A stretch of DNA of 40,611 bases from Oscillospiraceae bacterium (GTDB taxonomy: Bacteria; Bacillota; Clostridia; Oscillospirales; Oscillospiraceae). Below, piece after piece: positions 25,370 to 33,679 of this stretch. Below the pieces are notes generated by a model, which was given only the letters and a program-made list of their open reading frames with translations, did not search any database and was not told the DNA's origin. Position 1 is the first letter of the stretch. Every line of letters begins with the position of its first letter. A program made the position numbers and the translations under genes. The DNA is taken from the NCBI GenBank assembly GCA_015067945.1, contig SVLM01000018.1, positions 1 through 40,611 of the forward strand, given 5' to 3'.

Positions 25370-26638
25370 TCAAATTGGTGTAATGACGGACAGGGCACAG
25401 CGTTGCTCTGTGACGACCCGCGTCAAAAATTCAAAAACTTCCTTCCGGGTCACCTCTGCGTAAACCTTGGGAAATTGGAAGTAATCAAATTGGGAGAAAT
25501 GATAGGCACAGATCCGGAAGCAGGTGGAGTCAAAGCTGTCCAGATCCCGGATCCGCCGTCCAAGGGCACTGCGTTTCATCCGCAGGAAGCTTTCCTCATC
25601 GATTCCGGTTTCCAGCAGGACCTTCACACCGGCCAGTATGGCATCGCGAACCTTTTCCGGCTCCGGACTGTCGCCGCCGCAGGTGACCATGGCTCCGCCG
25701 TCCACCGTTTCAAAGCCTCCGCCAAAGCTGGCATCGATCAAGCCTGACTCGTACATCTTCAGATACAGTGCCGAGGACTCGCCAAACAGTGCCTCCGCTG
25801 CCAGGTCGCCCACCACCTCTGCACGGATGGCGGCTTCGCCCATATCCGTGCCTTCGCACTTGAAGCCAAGCTGGAAGGTAGGCATTGCCACTTCCATCTG
25901 CTGTGCGGTGTAGGGCTCGGGGCAGGTCATTTCCTCCTGCCATGCCCGGAGCTTTTGTGCTACGGGACGAGATTCTTCCCCAAGCACCCTGTTGGCGATA
26001 TTCGCCACTTCCTCCGGATCCACATCACCCACGACACAAAGGATCATGTTCCCCGGTGCGTAAAACGCCCGGTGGCAAAGCTCCAGAATCTCCGGGGTGA
26101 TTTCACGAATGGATTCCCCGCTGCCCAAAATCGGCACCCGGATGGGATGACGGCGGTACATGGCCTCCATCAGCCGGTCAAAGACCCGGGCCTCGGGACT
26201 ATCCAGATACATACCGATCTCCTGATCGATAATCCCCTGCTCCCTGACCACGCTTTCCGCGGGGAAGTAGGGTGTGGACACAAATTCCAGCAAAAGAGCC
26301 AGACTTTTTTCAAAATTCTCCGTGCAGGAGAAATAGTAGGCGGTCATATCATAGCCGGTGAAGGCGTTAACATTGGCACCCAGTGCCGCAAATTCTGCGG
26401 ATACATCCCGTCCGGGCAGCTCGAAGAGCTTATGCTCCAGATAATGAGCAACGCCGGCCGGTACATGATATTCCTGACCATCCAAAAGGAAATCCGAGTG
26501 GATGGAACCGAAATCCGTGACAAAATAGGCCAGCTTCCGGGTAAACCCGGGCTTGGGAACCACCGCCACAGTCAGTCCGCAGGGCAATTGGCACCGATAC
26601 ACCGTTTCGTCCAGCTTGGGGTAATGCATTTTCATCAT
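25370..26638 (-). CDS. M16 zinc metallopeptidase, YmfH-like (catalytic partner)
   Basis: The 422-residue protein begins at an ATG overlapping the stop of the upstream gene by 4 nt (ATGA). The inverted zinc motif HYLEH (65-69) and the downstream Glu140 (DQEIGMY) form the complete M16 metal site. The domain order is the two-fold pitrilysin half (about 15-220 and 230-422). In Firmicutes such proteins occur as a pair of one active and one inactive subunit, as here. Members process short peptides; a role in peptide turnover or pheromone-like processing is possible. Confidence 0.9.
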   Translation of the reverse strand: MMKMHYPKLDETVYRCQLPCGLTVAVVPKPGFTRKLAYFVTDFGSIHSDFLLDGQEYHVPAGVAHYLEHKLFELPGRDVSAEFAALGANVNAFTGYDMTAYYFSCTENFEKSLALLLEFVSTPYFPAESVVREQGIIDQEIGMYLDSPEARVFDRLMEAMYRRHPIRVPILGSGESIREITPEILELCHRAFYAPGNMILCVVGDVDPEEVANIANRVLGEESRPVAQKLRAWQEEMTCPEPYTAQQMEVAMPTFQLGFKCEGTDMGEAAIRAEVVGDLAAEALFGESSALYLKMYESGLIDASFGGGFETVDGGAMVTCGGDSPEPEKVRDAILAGVKVLLETGIDEESFLRMKRSALGRRIRDLDSFDSTCFRICAYHFSQFDYFQFPKVYAEVTRKEVFEFLTRVVTEQRCALSVITPI

Positions 26639-27900
26639 TCGCCCACCCCCTTCAGGAAAAAGGATGTGTGCAGCTTCAAAGTTTTCGCCACTGCCGCCAC
26701 CTGCTCCGCTGTTACCGCCGTCACCGCAGTCATATACTCCGGAATGCTCAGCTTCAGGCCGCTCAAAGTGGAGGTAAGGCAGTAATTTTCGATGGCACCG
26801 GGAGAATCCGTTACGCCCCGGAGGCCGGACAAAATCGCTTCTTTGGCAGCTTGCAGCTCCTCATCGGTGATATCTCCGCTGCAGCAGGCCTCCAGCTGGG
26901 CAAGAATTTCCCGGCGAACCTTGTCATACTGCACCGTATCGATGCCGGCGGAAACGGTCATAATGCCCTTGCTGCCGTGGTAGCCGGAGCCGATGCTGTA
27001 GCAAAGGGACAGCTTTTCCCGGACATTCATAAACAGCTTGGAGGTCATACCACCGCCGAAGACCATATTCAGCACCTGCATGGCGGCAAAGTGGAGGCTT
27101 TGATTGGTTACAGTAGTCACAAAGCCCATGCACAGCGTGGCCTGAGCAATGTCCATTTTTTCTTCGTTTTCGCTTTCCGGACAAGCACGGAAAGGCGTTT
27201 GCGGGGGCAGAACTTCCGGAGTTCTCTGCAGGCCTGCCAGCAAAGGCCGGGTCAGCTCCGCCACCTGAGCGGCAGAACAACTGCCCACATAGAACATCTC
27301 CACCACAGAATTGTGGAGAATTTTCTGATAATGGGCGTAAAGCTGCTCCGGTGTGATTTCCGCCACCTGCTCTTTTTCGCCCAGCCGGGGAATGCCAAAG
27401 GAATCCGTCTTGCACATCAGCTTCATCAGCTGAGACGCCGCATAGGCACGCTTATCATTACGCTCCGCCTCGATGGTGGCGATGAGATTTTTCTTCTCAC
27501 TTTCCACAAACTCATGGCAAAAGCCTTCGCCCTCCAAAATCGGCTCTGTCAGCAGCTGCCGCAGCAGGTCTGCCATAGGTGCAAAGATGGCATCGCCCTC
27601 CAGGGCAAACCGATCCTCCATAAAGCCGCAGTGCAAGCCGGTGGTTTGGTAATCGCCCACCCGGCGAACCAATGCTCCCACGGAAGCACCGTACAGTTCA
27701 TCCAACCGTCCGGTGATAGCCCGCATATCCGGGTAAACCCGGCAGCCTCGCAAAAGCACCGCAGGGAGCAGGGCGTTCATTGCCGCCTCCTCTGCCGCCA
27801 TGGGCCGCACCAGCTGAAAGCTCAGACAGCCCTGCTTGAACCGGCTGTCCGTATAGCACCGGAGGGTCACTCCAGGTAAAAGTTCCATCGTTTCGATCAT
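26635..27900 (-). CDS. M16 peptidase-like protein, YmfF-like (non-catalytic partner)
   Basis: The 421-residue protein starts MIETMELLPG after GAGGAG. It has the M16 fold (MNALLPAVLLRGC, RLDELYGASVGALV, GGGMTSKLFMNVREKLSLCYSI) but no HxxEH motif, so it is the inactive, substrate-binding subunit of the pair. The last four bases overlap the YmfH-like gene, which implies translational coupling. Divergent from prmA; on the minus strand TATAAT occurs about 38 nt upstream with a poor -35. Confidence 0.9.
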   Translation of the reverse strand: MIETMELLPGVTLRCYTDSRFKQGCLSFQLVRPMAAEEAAMNALLPAVLLRGCRVYPDMRAITGRLDELYGASVGALVRRVGDYQTTGLHCGFMEDRFALEGDAIFAPMADLLRQLLTEPILEGEGFCHEFVESEKKNLIATIEAERNDKRAYAASQLMKLMCKTDSFGIPRLGEKEQVAEITPEQLYAHYQKILHNSVVEMFYVGSCSAAQVAELTRPLLAGLQRTPEVLPPQTPFRACPESENEEKMDIAQATLCMGFVTTVTNQSLHFAAMQVLNMVFGGGMTSKLFMNVREKLSLCYSIGSGYHGSKGIMTVSAGIDTVQYDKVRREILAQLEACCSGDITDEELQAAKEAILSGLRGVTDSPGAIENYCLTSTLSGLKLSIPEYMTAVTAVTAEQVAAVAKTLKLHTSFFLKGVGE

Positions 27901-27991
27901 TATTATAAGCTCCTCGCTGCAAATCTTCCTTATTATATACCACTTTTCCCAAAATAGGAAGAGGGGTACAGAAATTTAACATCTTTTCCGG

Positions 27992-28020
27992 TTGCCATTT
28001 TTCCCGGAATGCGGTACAAT
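27992..28020 (+). promoter_or_regulatory. Sigma-A promoter of prmA
   Basis: TTGCCA (27992-27997), a 17-nt spacer and TACAAT (28015-28020) each match five of six consensus bases, 30 nt before the prmA start codon. Confidence 0.75.
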
Positions 28021-28050
28021 AACAAAAATGCATTCTGAGGAGGTGCCGCA

Positions 28051-28992
28051 ATGGCATGGCTTGAGATCACCGTTAACACCGCCCCCGGCACCGCCGAGGA
28101 CATTGCCGCCCGGCTCACCGCCGCCGGTTTTTCCGACCTGGTCATTGAAGATCAGGCGGAATTCGAAACATTTTTGGATCAAAACAAGGCGTATTGGGAC
28201 TATATTGACGAAGAACTTCAAGAAAAGCTGGAGGGCCTTTCCCAAATTAAACTGTACCTGGAGGACACGGACAAGCAGGGTCTTGCCCGGCTGGAGGGTC
28301 TGGTAAACAAGCTGGGTCTTACCCATTCAGTGACCCCCATGGCGGAAACCGATTGGTCGGAAAGCTGGAAGGATAACTACCCCCCGGTTCAGGTGGGCGA
28401 CCGTTTTGTGGTTCTGCCCTACTGGCTGGCGGATGGAGATTACGGTGATCGCCTGAAGGTGATTTTGGATCCGGGCCTGACCTTCGGCACCGGTGCACAC
28501 CCCTCCACCCAAATGGTCATGGATGCCATGACCAAGGCCGTCAAGTCCGGCAGCCGATGTCTGGACCTGGGCAGCGGCAGCGGTATACTGTCTATCGCCG
28601 CCCTGCGGTTGGGTGCTGCAGAAGCGGTGGGCGTGGACATTGACCCCAAGGCCGAGACCATCGCCGCTGAGAATGCTGGCTATAACGGTTTTTCCGCCCC
28701 GGCCTTTACTGCCCTGACCGGCAATGTAACTACGGACAAGCCTCTGATGAGACGGCTTTCGGAGCAGGAATGGGATGTGGTTCTGGTGAACATCGTGGCC
28801 GATGTGATCATTGGATTGGCCCCGGTGCTGCCTGCATTCCTGACGGATAAAAGCGTACTGATCTGCTCCGGCATCTTGGATGTGCGGCTGGCGGAAGTCA
28901 TTGCTGCCCTGGAAAAAGCCGGTTTAACCGTTCAACAGATCCGCAGCCAGGAGGACTGGCGTTGCGTGGTGGCGAGAGGAGGCAGACTATGA
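28051..28992 (+). CDS. prmA: Ribosomal protein L11 methyltransferase
   Basis: The 313-residue cytoplasmic protein starts MAWLEITVNT after GAGGAGG. It has an N-terminal substrate-recognition domain (about 1-60 and on) and a SAM-dependent methyltransferase domain with FGTGAHPST (145-153), LDLGSGSGIL (171-180), VGVDIDPKA and VLVNIVADV. PrmA trimethylates ribosomal protein L11. Its stop overlaps the start of the next gene by 4 nt (ATGA), so the two are translationally coupled. Confidence 0.95.
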   Translation: MAWLEITVNTAPGTAEDIAARLTAAGFSDLVIEDQAEFETFLDQNKAYWDYIDEELQEKLEGLSQIKLYLEDTDKQGLARLEGLVNKLGLTHSVTPMAETDWSESWKDNYPPVQVGDRFVVLPYWLADGDYGDRLKVILDPGLTFGTGAHPSTQMVMDAMTKAVKSGSRCLDLGSGSGILSIAALRLGAAEAVGVDIDPKAETIAAENAGYNGFSAPAFTALTGNVTTDKPLMRRLSEQEWDVVLVNIVADVIIGLAPVLPAFLTDKSVLICSGILDVRLAEVIAALEKAGLTVQQIRSQEDWRCVVARGGRL

Positions 28993-30008
28993 TCCCCTTT
29001 CGTTCCCGGCAGGCCGCAGGCCGACTGTTTTCCTCCCTGCTGGTTTTTTTGCTGGTACTGGCCATTGCCATCGTGTGCTGGGGTCTTTGGCTCAACCGTT
29101 ACATCGTCTACACCCGCAGCGGTGCGGTGCTGGATTTCGGCATCGACCTGAGCTTCCCGGAAGCTAAGCCTGCCGATCCCCCGGCCCCCGGCCCCACGGT
29201 AGATATTTACTACAACGAAGGTGACAACGCCATCACCCCCGTCACCTCCGAATTAAAGCAGCTGACCGGCTATCATGTCACCGAGGCCATGCTTCAGGGT
29301 GACATTGCCGCCATCAGCAGGCAAATTCAGCTGCTGCCCAGCGGCACGCCCATCATGCTGGATGTCAAAAACATCCGGGGCGATTTTCTGTACAACTCCA
29401 GTCAGGGTTATCAGTCGGAAAACGTAGATCGGGACGCTCTGGAGGCCATGATCGCGACCCTGCGGAGCAAGGGCTATTACCTCATCGCCCGACTGCCTGC
29501 CTTCCGGGATTACCGGTACGGTCTGGCGAATGTGAACGATGGTCTTTTTAACCTGAACCAGATGTCGCTGTGGATGGACGCAGACAGGTGCTACTGGCTG
29601 AACCCGGAGCGGGACGGCACCTTGACTTATCTGCTGCAGATCATCGCGGAAATAAAAAATCTGGGTTTTGACGAAGTGGTGTTCTACGACTTCCGGTTCC
29701 CGGATACTGATAAGATCTACTTCACCGGCGACAAGGCCGCCGCCATTGAAAATATCGCCTCCGTGCTTGTCAAAACCTGTGCCACGGAGAAATTCGCGGT
29801 TTCCTTTGTCAGCACCGTTGCGAATTTCCCCCTGCCCGAGGGTCGGACACGGCTGTATTTTCAGGGCATTGCCGCGGCGGATGCGGCCAATCTGGCCGGT
29901 CAGACCGGAGTGGATAATCCGGCTGTAAAGCTGGTATTCCTCACGGATTTGATGGATACCCGATTCGACAGCTACGGTGTTCTGCGACCCCTGCCCATGG
30001 AAGGATAA
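28989..30008 (+). CDS. Membrane-anchored putative glycoside hydrolase (DUF4015)
   Basis: The ATG at 28989 (MIPFRSRQ) has GGAGG 6 nt upstream. The 339-residue protein has an N-terminal transmembrane segment (about 14-36) and an extracellular domain (about 65-335) with TIM-barrel-like strands: IMLDVKNIRGDFLYNS, KGYYLIARLPAFRDY, YWLNPERDGTLTYLLQIIAEI, GFDEVVFYDFRFPD. This matches the DUF4015 putative glycosyl hydrolase family (PF13200). A cell-wall-linked role is plausible. The strong terminator after it ends the prmA unit. Confidence 0.85.
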   Translation: MIPFRSRQAAGRLFSSLLVFLLVLAIAIVCWGLWLNRYIVYTRSGAVLDFGIDLSFPEAKPADPPAPGPTVDIYYNEGDNAITPVTSELKQLTGYHVTEAMLQGDIAAISRQIQLLPSGTPIMLDVKNIRGDFLYNSSQGYQSENVDRDALEAMIATLRSKGYYLIARLPAFRDYRYGLANVNDGLFNLNQMSLWMDADRCYWLNPERDGTLTYLLQIIAEIKNLGFDEVVFYDFRFPDTDKIYFTGDKAAAIENIASVLVKTCATEKFAVSFVSTVANFPLPEGRTRLYFQGIAAADAANLAGQTGVDNPAVKLVFLTDLMDTRFDSYGVLRPLPMEG

Positions 30009-30009
30009 C

Positions 30010-30042
30010 AAAGCGGCACTGCATTACGCAGTGCCGCTTTTC
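30010..30042 (+). terminator. Terminator of the prmA unit
   Basis: A 13-bp perfect stem AAAGCGGCACTGC / GCAGTGCCGCTTT with a 5-nt loop, followed by TCC, directly after the stop codon. Confidence 0.85.
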
Positions 30043-30045
30043 CTT

Positions 30046-30139
30046 GTCATTGCGAACCAGGGTGCACACTGGTGTGGCAATCTCCTGATTGTTTCTTCTG
30101 ACCGGGGGATTGCCACGTCGCTCCGCTCCTCGCAATGAC
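30046..30139. repeat. Dispersed palindromic repeat R1, copy 1
   Basis: 94 bp bounded by GTCATTGCGA and its complement TCGCAATGAC, with the inner inverted pair GTGGCAATC / GATTGCCAC. The same element occurs at 33543-33633 and 36205-36297. No ORF. Confidence 0.85.
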
Positions 30140-30148
30140 AGATAACTT

Positions 30149-30350
30149 GTAGAAGAGGGTCAAGACCCATCCAAAGTCTTCCCCTCTGGGGAAGGTGGCA
30201 CGCAGCAAGGCGTGCCGGATGAGGGTATGTCATCCTGAGCGAAGCGAAGGATCCGTTCCCTCCGAAAACAAGAGTACGGATTCTTCGACTTCGCAGCCTG
30301 CGGCTGCTACGCTCAGAATGACAAGCGGGAGGGCCAAGACCCTCCCCTAC
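30149..30350. repeat. Dispersed composite repeat R2, copy 1
   Basis: Starts GTAGAAGAGGGTCAAGACCC and ends GACCCTCCCCTAC, with inner segments CATCCTGAGCGAAGCGAAGG and GCTACGCTCAGAATGAC. A further unit (CTTCCCCTCTGGGGAAG, about 30178-30194, then GGCACGC...GCGTGCC) lies inside. It matches 32128-32319 and 37553-37667. Together with R1 it fills the gap 30043-30381, which has no gene. Confidence 0.8.
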
Positions 30351-30381
30351 AAGTCATGCCGAAGTAAGGATGACAGACATT

Positions 30382-31524
30382 TTATTTATGGAAAAACGCT
30401 TCGATTTGTTCCTTGGTTGCGGCAACTGTGCCCTGCTGGAACTCCGGCTTGCCGCCGCCGCGACCGTTTAATGCAGCGGTCATTTCTTTTCCCAAAGGAC
30501 GCAGATCCGCGGACTTGGAGGCTAAGCAGTAGCTGTACCGCCCCTCTTCCCCCGTAAACACTGCCGCAACGCCACTGCACCGCAGGCTGATTTGTTCTGC
30601 CAGCTCCCGCAGAGCTGCACCGGATAAATCTTTCTCAAAATGCAGCACATCTTGGCGGTTTACATAACTTTCTGCAAGCTGTGCCAAAACCCGCTTTTCC
30701 AAGGCGGCACTGCGGAGCTTTTCTGCCGCCAGAGCATCGCTGACCTTCCGGACAGCAGCAGCGGTTTCCAGTATTTTCGCAGACAGCAGCTGGGAAACCT
30801 GCTTGTTTTGGTCAAACACCCCGGCTGTGTATCGGTACGCCCGCTGTCCGCAGACCATTTCCAGCCGCACACCCTGATGGAATTTCACGCAGGACAAAAT
30901 CTTGATCAGTCCCACCTGCCCCGTGGTCTTGACATGGATACCGCAGCAGGCACAGCTGTCGTAACCCGGCACCTGAACGATCCGCACCGGCCAGGGCAAG
31001 GCCCGTTTGCTGCGGTAGGTCACATGGGGCAGCTCCTCTTCCGCGGGATACCAGCATTTCACCGGAACATTCTCCCAAATGGCTTTATTGGCCTCCAGCT
31101 CCGCCCAGGCAATATCCTCCGGAGTCAGGGGGCCGTCAAAGTCCACTTCCATCACCTCGGCTCCCACATGGAAGCCCACATTCTGATACCCAAACCGCTT
31201 ATGCAGAATGCCGGAGAGAATATGCTCGCCGGTGTGCTGCTGCATCAGGTCAAACCGGTGATCCCAATCGATTTTTCCCAGAACCTCTGCTCCCACCGTC
31301 AAGGGTGCGTCGCAGAAGTGGACCACCTCTTCCCCCCGTTCCCGGGTATCCAGCACCCGGACTGCATCCAAAGTACCAACGTCGGCAGCCTGACCGCCGC
31401 CCTCGGGGTAAAATGCGGTAGCGTCCAAAACCACCGCCCAGCGATCGTTTTCCTTTTTACAGGACAGAACCCGGGCAGAAAATTCCGCCAAATCCGGGTC
31501 TTCATAAAACAGTTTCCGGGTCAT
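30382..31524 (-). CDS. Alanyl-tRNA editing protein, AlaX type with DHHA1 domain
   Basis: The 380-residue protein starts MTRKLFYEDP. Its first 240 residues are the AlaX/AlaRS editing domain: FYPEGGGQ (38-45), HTGEHIL with zinc ligands His97 and His101, and the CACCGIH motif (about 190-196). The last 140 residues are a DHHA1 domain ending in GRGGGKPEFQQG. It removes serine or glycine from mischarged tRNA-Ala. The start codon directly follows the stop of the deaminase gene, whose last codons supply GGAGG. Confidence 0.93.
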   Translation of the reverse strand: MTRKLFYEDPDLAEFSARVLSCKKENDRWAVVLDATAFYPEGGGQAADVGTLDAVRVLDTRERGEEVVHFCDAPLTVGAEVLGKIDWDHRFDLMQQHTGEHILSGILHKRFGYQNVGFHVGAEVMEVDFDGPLTPEDIAWAELEANKAIWENVPVKCWYPAEEELPHVTYRSKRALPWPVRIVQVPGYDSCACCGIHVKTTGQVGLIKILSCVKFHQGVRLEMVCGQRAYRYTAGVFDQNKQVSQLLSAKILETAAAVRKVSDALAAEKLRSAALEKRVLAQLAESYVNRQDVLHFEKDLSGAALRELAEQISLRCSGVAAVFTGEEGRYSYCLASKSADLRPLGKEMTAALNGRGGGKPEFQQGTVAATKEQIEAFFHK

Positions 31525-32016
31525 TTATCGGTTTTCCTCCGGGATAAAATCCAACGTAATGGAATCCACGCTGGTCTTCAGCTGGGTGAATTTCACACCG
31601 GCAGCGGTGAGCATCCGCTTGGATGCGAAATTGCCCATAGTGTCCTTATACTTGTCGGACAGATACAGCACTTCCTTCACGCCGCTCTGGATAATGGCCT
31701 TGGCACACTCGTTGCAGGGAAACAACGCCACATAGATCCGGCTGTCCCGGAGGTCACGGCCGTTGGCGTTGAGAATGGCGTTCAGCTCCGCATGGACAAC
31801 ATAGGGATATTTGGTGTCCTCTCCCTCCCGCTCCCACGGAAATTCATCATCGGAACAGCCCTTGGGCATGCCGTTATAGCCGGTGGAAATGATGATATTG
31901 TCCGGGGACACGATGCAGGCACCCACTTGGGTGTTGGGATCCTTGCTCCGCTTGGCAGCCAGCATGGCAATGCCCATAAAATATTCGTCCCAGCTGATGT
32001 AATCGGTGCGTTTCAT
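31525..32016 (-). CDS. dCMP deaminase-like (ComEB family) zinc enzyme
   Basis: The 163-residue protein starts MKRTDYISWDEYFMGIA after GGAGG. It has the deaminase zinc site His75-Ala-Glu77 (VVHAELNA) and Pro100-Cys101-x-x-Cys104 (FPCNECA), plus the family motifs SKDPNTQVGA and GYNGMPKG. Length and motifs fit deoxycytidylate deaminase, which turns dCMP into dUMP for thymidylate synthesis. It has its own promoter and is cotranscribed with the AlaX-type gene. Confidence 0.93.
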   Translation of the reverse strand: MKRTDYISWDEYFMGIAMLAAKRSKDPNTQVGACIVSPDNIIISTGYNGMPKGCSDDEFPWEREGEDTKYPYVVHAELNAILNANGRDLRDSRIYVALFPCNECAKAIIQSGVKEVLYLSDKYKDTMGNFASKRMLTAAGVKFTQLKTSVDSITLDFIPEENR

Positions 32017-32042
32017 AAGTGTACCTCCGTTGGTTTTTGTTT

Positions 32043-32071
32043 AGCATACCAAACCCCCGGACGGATGTCAA
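32043..32071 (-). promoter_or_regulatory. Sigma-A promoter of the dCMP deaminase-like gene
   Basis: On the minus strand a perfect TTGACA (32071-32066), a 17-nt spacer and TATGCT (32048-32043) lie 26 nt before the start codon. Confidence 0.85.
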
Positions 32072-32073
32072 CA

Positions 32074-32102
32074 AAAACGCACGCACCAAATCCGGTGCGT
32101 GC
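32074..32102 (-). terminator. Terminator of the dnaJ transcript
   Basis: A 9-bp stem GCACGCACC / GGTGCGTGC with a 6-nt loop. On the minus strand it is followed by GTTTTTGTT, so it ends the heat-shock operon just before the next promoter. Confidence 0.8.
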
Positions 32103-32127
32103 TTTCGTTTATTTAGACAATCTATTT

Positions 32128-32319
32128 GTAGAGGAGGGTCTTGACCCTCCCACGGGCGATTCGTGAATCGCCCCTACGGTTTTGTCATTCTGAGCGTAGC
32201 AGCCGCAGGCTGCGAAGTCGAAGAATCCGTCTTCCTCTATATAGGAGAAACGGATCCTTCGGCTCCACTTCGTTCCGCTCAGGATGCCAAGGTAAGGGAG
32301 GGTCAAGACCCTCCCCTAC
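32128..32319. repeat. Dispersed composite repeat R2, copy 2
   Basis: The most complete copy. The ends GTAGAGGAGGGTCTTGACCC and GGGAGGGTCAAGACCCTCCC + CTAC are inverted to each other. Inside are GGGCGATTCGTGAATCGCCC and the pair CATTCTGAGCGTAGCAGCCG / CCGCTCAGGATG. It occupies most of the gene-free gap 32103-32346. Confidence 0.85.
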
Positions 32320-32346
32320 TGATATATGACCATTGCACGAATGCTT

Positions 32347-33486
32347 TTAGTCAAAAAAGTCCTTCAACGTTTCAAAAAACTTCTTCCGCTTGGGGGTTTG
32401 GTTCATAGCTCCGTCCAGCTGACGCAGCAGCTCCTTCTGCTCCTTGGTCAGCTTGGTGGGAGTCTCTACCACCACAGTAAACCGCTGATTGCCCCGGCGG
32501 CCGCTGTTGCCCATAGGAATGCCCTTGCCGGACAGAGTAAAGACTGCTCCGGTTTGGGTGCTTTCCGGCAGATCGAAGGGTACTTTGCCGTCCAAAGTCG
32601 GGACTTGAATTTCGCCGCCCAAAGCCGCCTGGGCAAAGGAAATGGGCACTTCGCAGTACACCGTGTAATCCTGACGGCTGAAGATGGGATGCCGCTTGAT
32701 CAGAATATCCACAAGCAGATCGCCGTTAGGGCCTCCATTGGTGCCAACGCAGCCCTCGCCCGCCACCCGGACGGTTTGGCCGTGATCCACACCGGCAGGG
32801 ATCTTGATCTTCACCTTTTGGGTGCGGCGAACCTTGCCCTTGCCACGACAGGTGGTGCAGGGATTCTTCACGATCTTGCCACGGCCGTTACACTGGGGAC
32901 ACACGGATGTGGACTGCATCTGCATACCCATAAAATTCTGGGTCGTCCGGACCTGACCGGCACCCCGGCAGTAAGAACAGGTCTCCACCGCACCGTCGGA
33001 AGAACCGGAGCCGGAGCAGGCGGAGCAGTTTTCGATCCGCTGAGCGGACACCTGCTTTTCACAGCCGAAAGCGGCCTCTTCAAAGGTCAGCTCCAGCCGG
33101 GAGCCCACATTTTCACCCCGACGGGGGGCATTGGGATTGCTTCTTCTGCTGGCACCGCCACCGAAGAATGAGCCAAACAGATCGCCCAGATCTCCGAAGT
33201 CACCAAAGCCGCCAAAGCCGCCGCCATAGCCGCCCTGACCGGCACCGTAGTTGGGATCCACACCGGCAAAGCCAAACTGATCGTAGCGGGAACGCTTCTC
33301 GTCGTCAGACAGCACTTCATAGGCCTCGGCGGCCTCCTTGAATTTTTCTTCTGCCTCTTTGTTATCCGGATTCCGGTCGGGATGGTATTTCAGAGCCAGC
33401 TTCCGGTAGGCTTTCTTTATGTCCTCGGCACTGGCACCCTTCTGGACGCCCAGCACCTCATAATAGTCACGTTTATTTTCTGCCAT
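32347..33486 (-). CDS. dnaJ: Chaperone protein DnaJ
   Basis: The 379-residue protein starts [14 protein letters not shown] after GAGGTGAAA. It has the J domain (1-70, HPD at 35-37), a Gly/Phe-rich linker (about 80-120), four zinc-finger repeats ([32 protein letters not shown]) and the C-terminal substrate domains. It activates DnaK ATPase and delivers unfolded clients. It is the last gene of the hrcA-grpE-dnaK-dnaJ operon, separated from dnaK by a hairpin and an R1 repeat. Confidence 0.97.
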   Translation of the reverse strand: MAENKRDYYEVLGVQKGASAEDIKKAYRKLALKYHPDRNPDNKEAEEKFKEAAEAYEVLSDDEKRSRYDQFGFAGVDPNYGAGQGGYGGGFGGFGDFGDLGDLFGSFFGGGASRRSNPNAPRRGENVGSRLELTFEEAAFGCEKQVSAQRIENCSACSGSGSSDGAVETCSYCRGAGQVRTTQNFMGMQMQSTSVCPQCNGRGKIVKNPCTTCRGKGKVRRTQKVKIKIPAGVDHGQTVRVAGEGCVGTNGGPNGDLLVDILIKRHPIFSRQDYTVYCEVPISFAQAALGGEIQVPTLDGKVPFDLPESTQTGAVFTLSGKGIPMGNSGRRGNQRFTVVVETPTKLTKEQKELLRQLDGAMNQTPKRKKFFETLKDFFD

Positions 33487-33542
33487 AGGATTTCACCTCG
33501 TTATTGTCATTCCGAGCCGTTGTGATTACTCCGAATATTTCT

Positions 33543-33633
33543 GTCATTGCGAGGCCGCAGGCCGTGGCAATCCCCCGGTAGGGACGAAATATTCAGGAGA
33601 TTGCCACGGTCGCTTACGCTCCCTCGCAATGAC
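33543..33633. repeat. Dispersed palindromic repeat R1, copy 2
   Basis: 91 bp from GTCATTGCGA to TCGCAATGAC in the dnaK-dnaJ junction. The inner part is inverted relative to copies 1 and 3. Confidence 0.85.
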
Positions 33634-33647
33634 GGGTTATACACCGA

Positions 33648-33672
33648 AAAGGGGCGGTTTTGCCGCCCCTTT
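33648..33672 (-). terminator. Hairpin between dnaK and dnaJ (partial terminator)
   Basis: A 10-bp stem AAAGGGGCGG / CCGCCCCTTT with a 5-nt loop. On the minus strand it ends CCCCTTTTCGG, seven bases after the dnaK stop. It probably lowers dnaJ relative to dnaK. Confidence 0.65.
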
Positions 33673-33679
33673 GGGAAGT

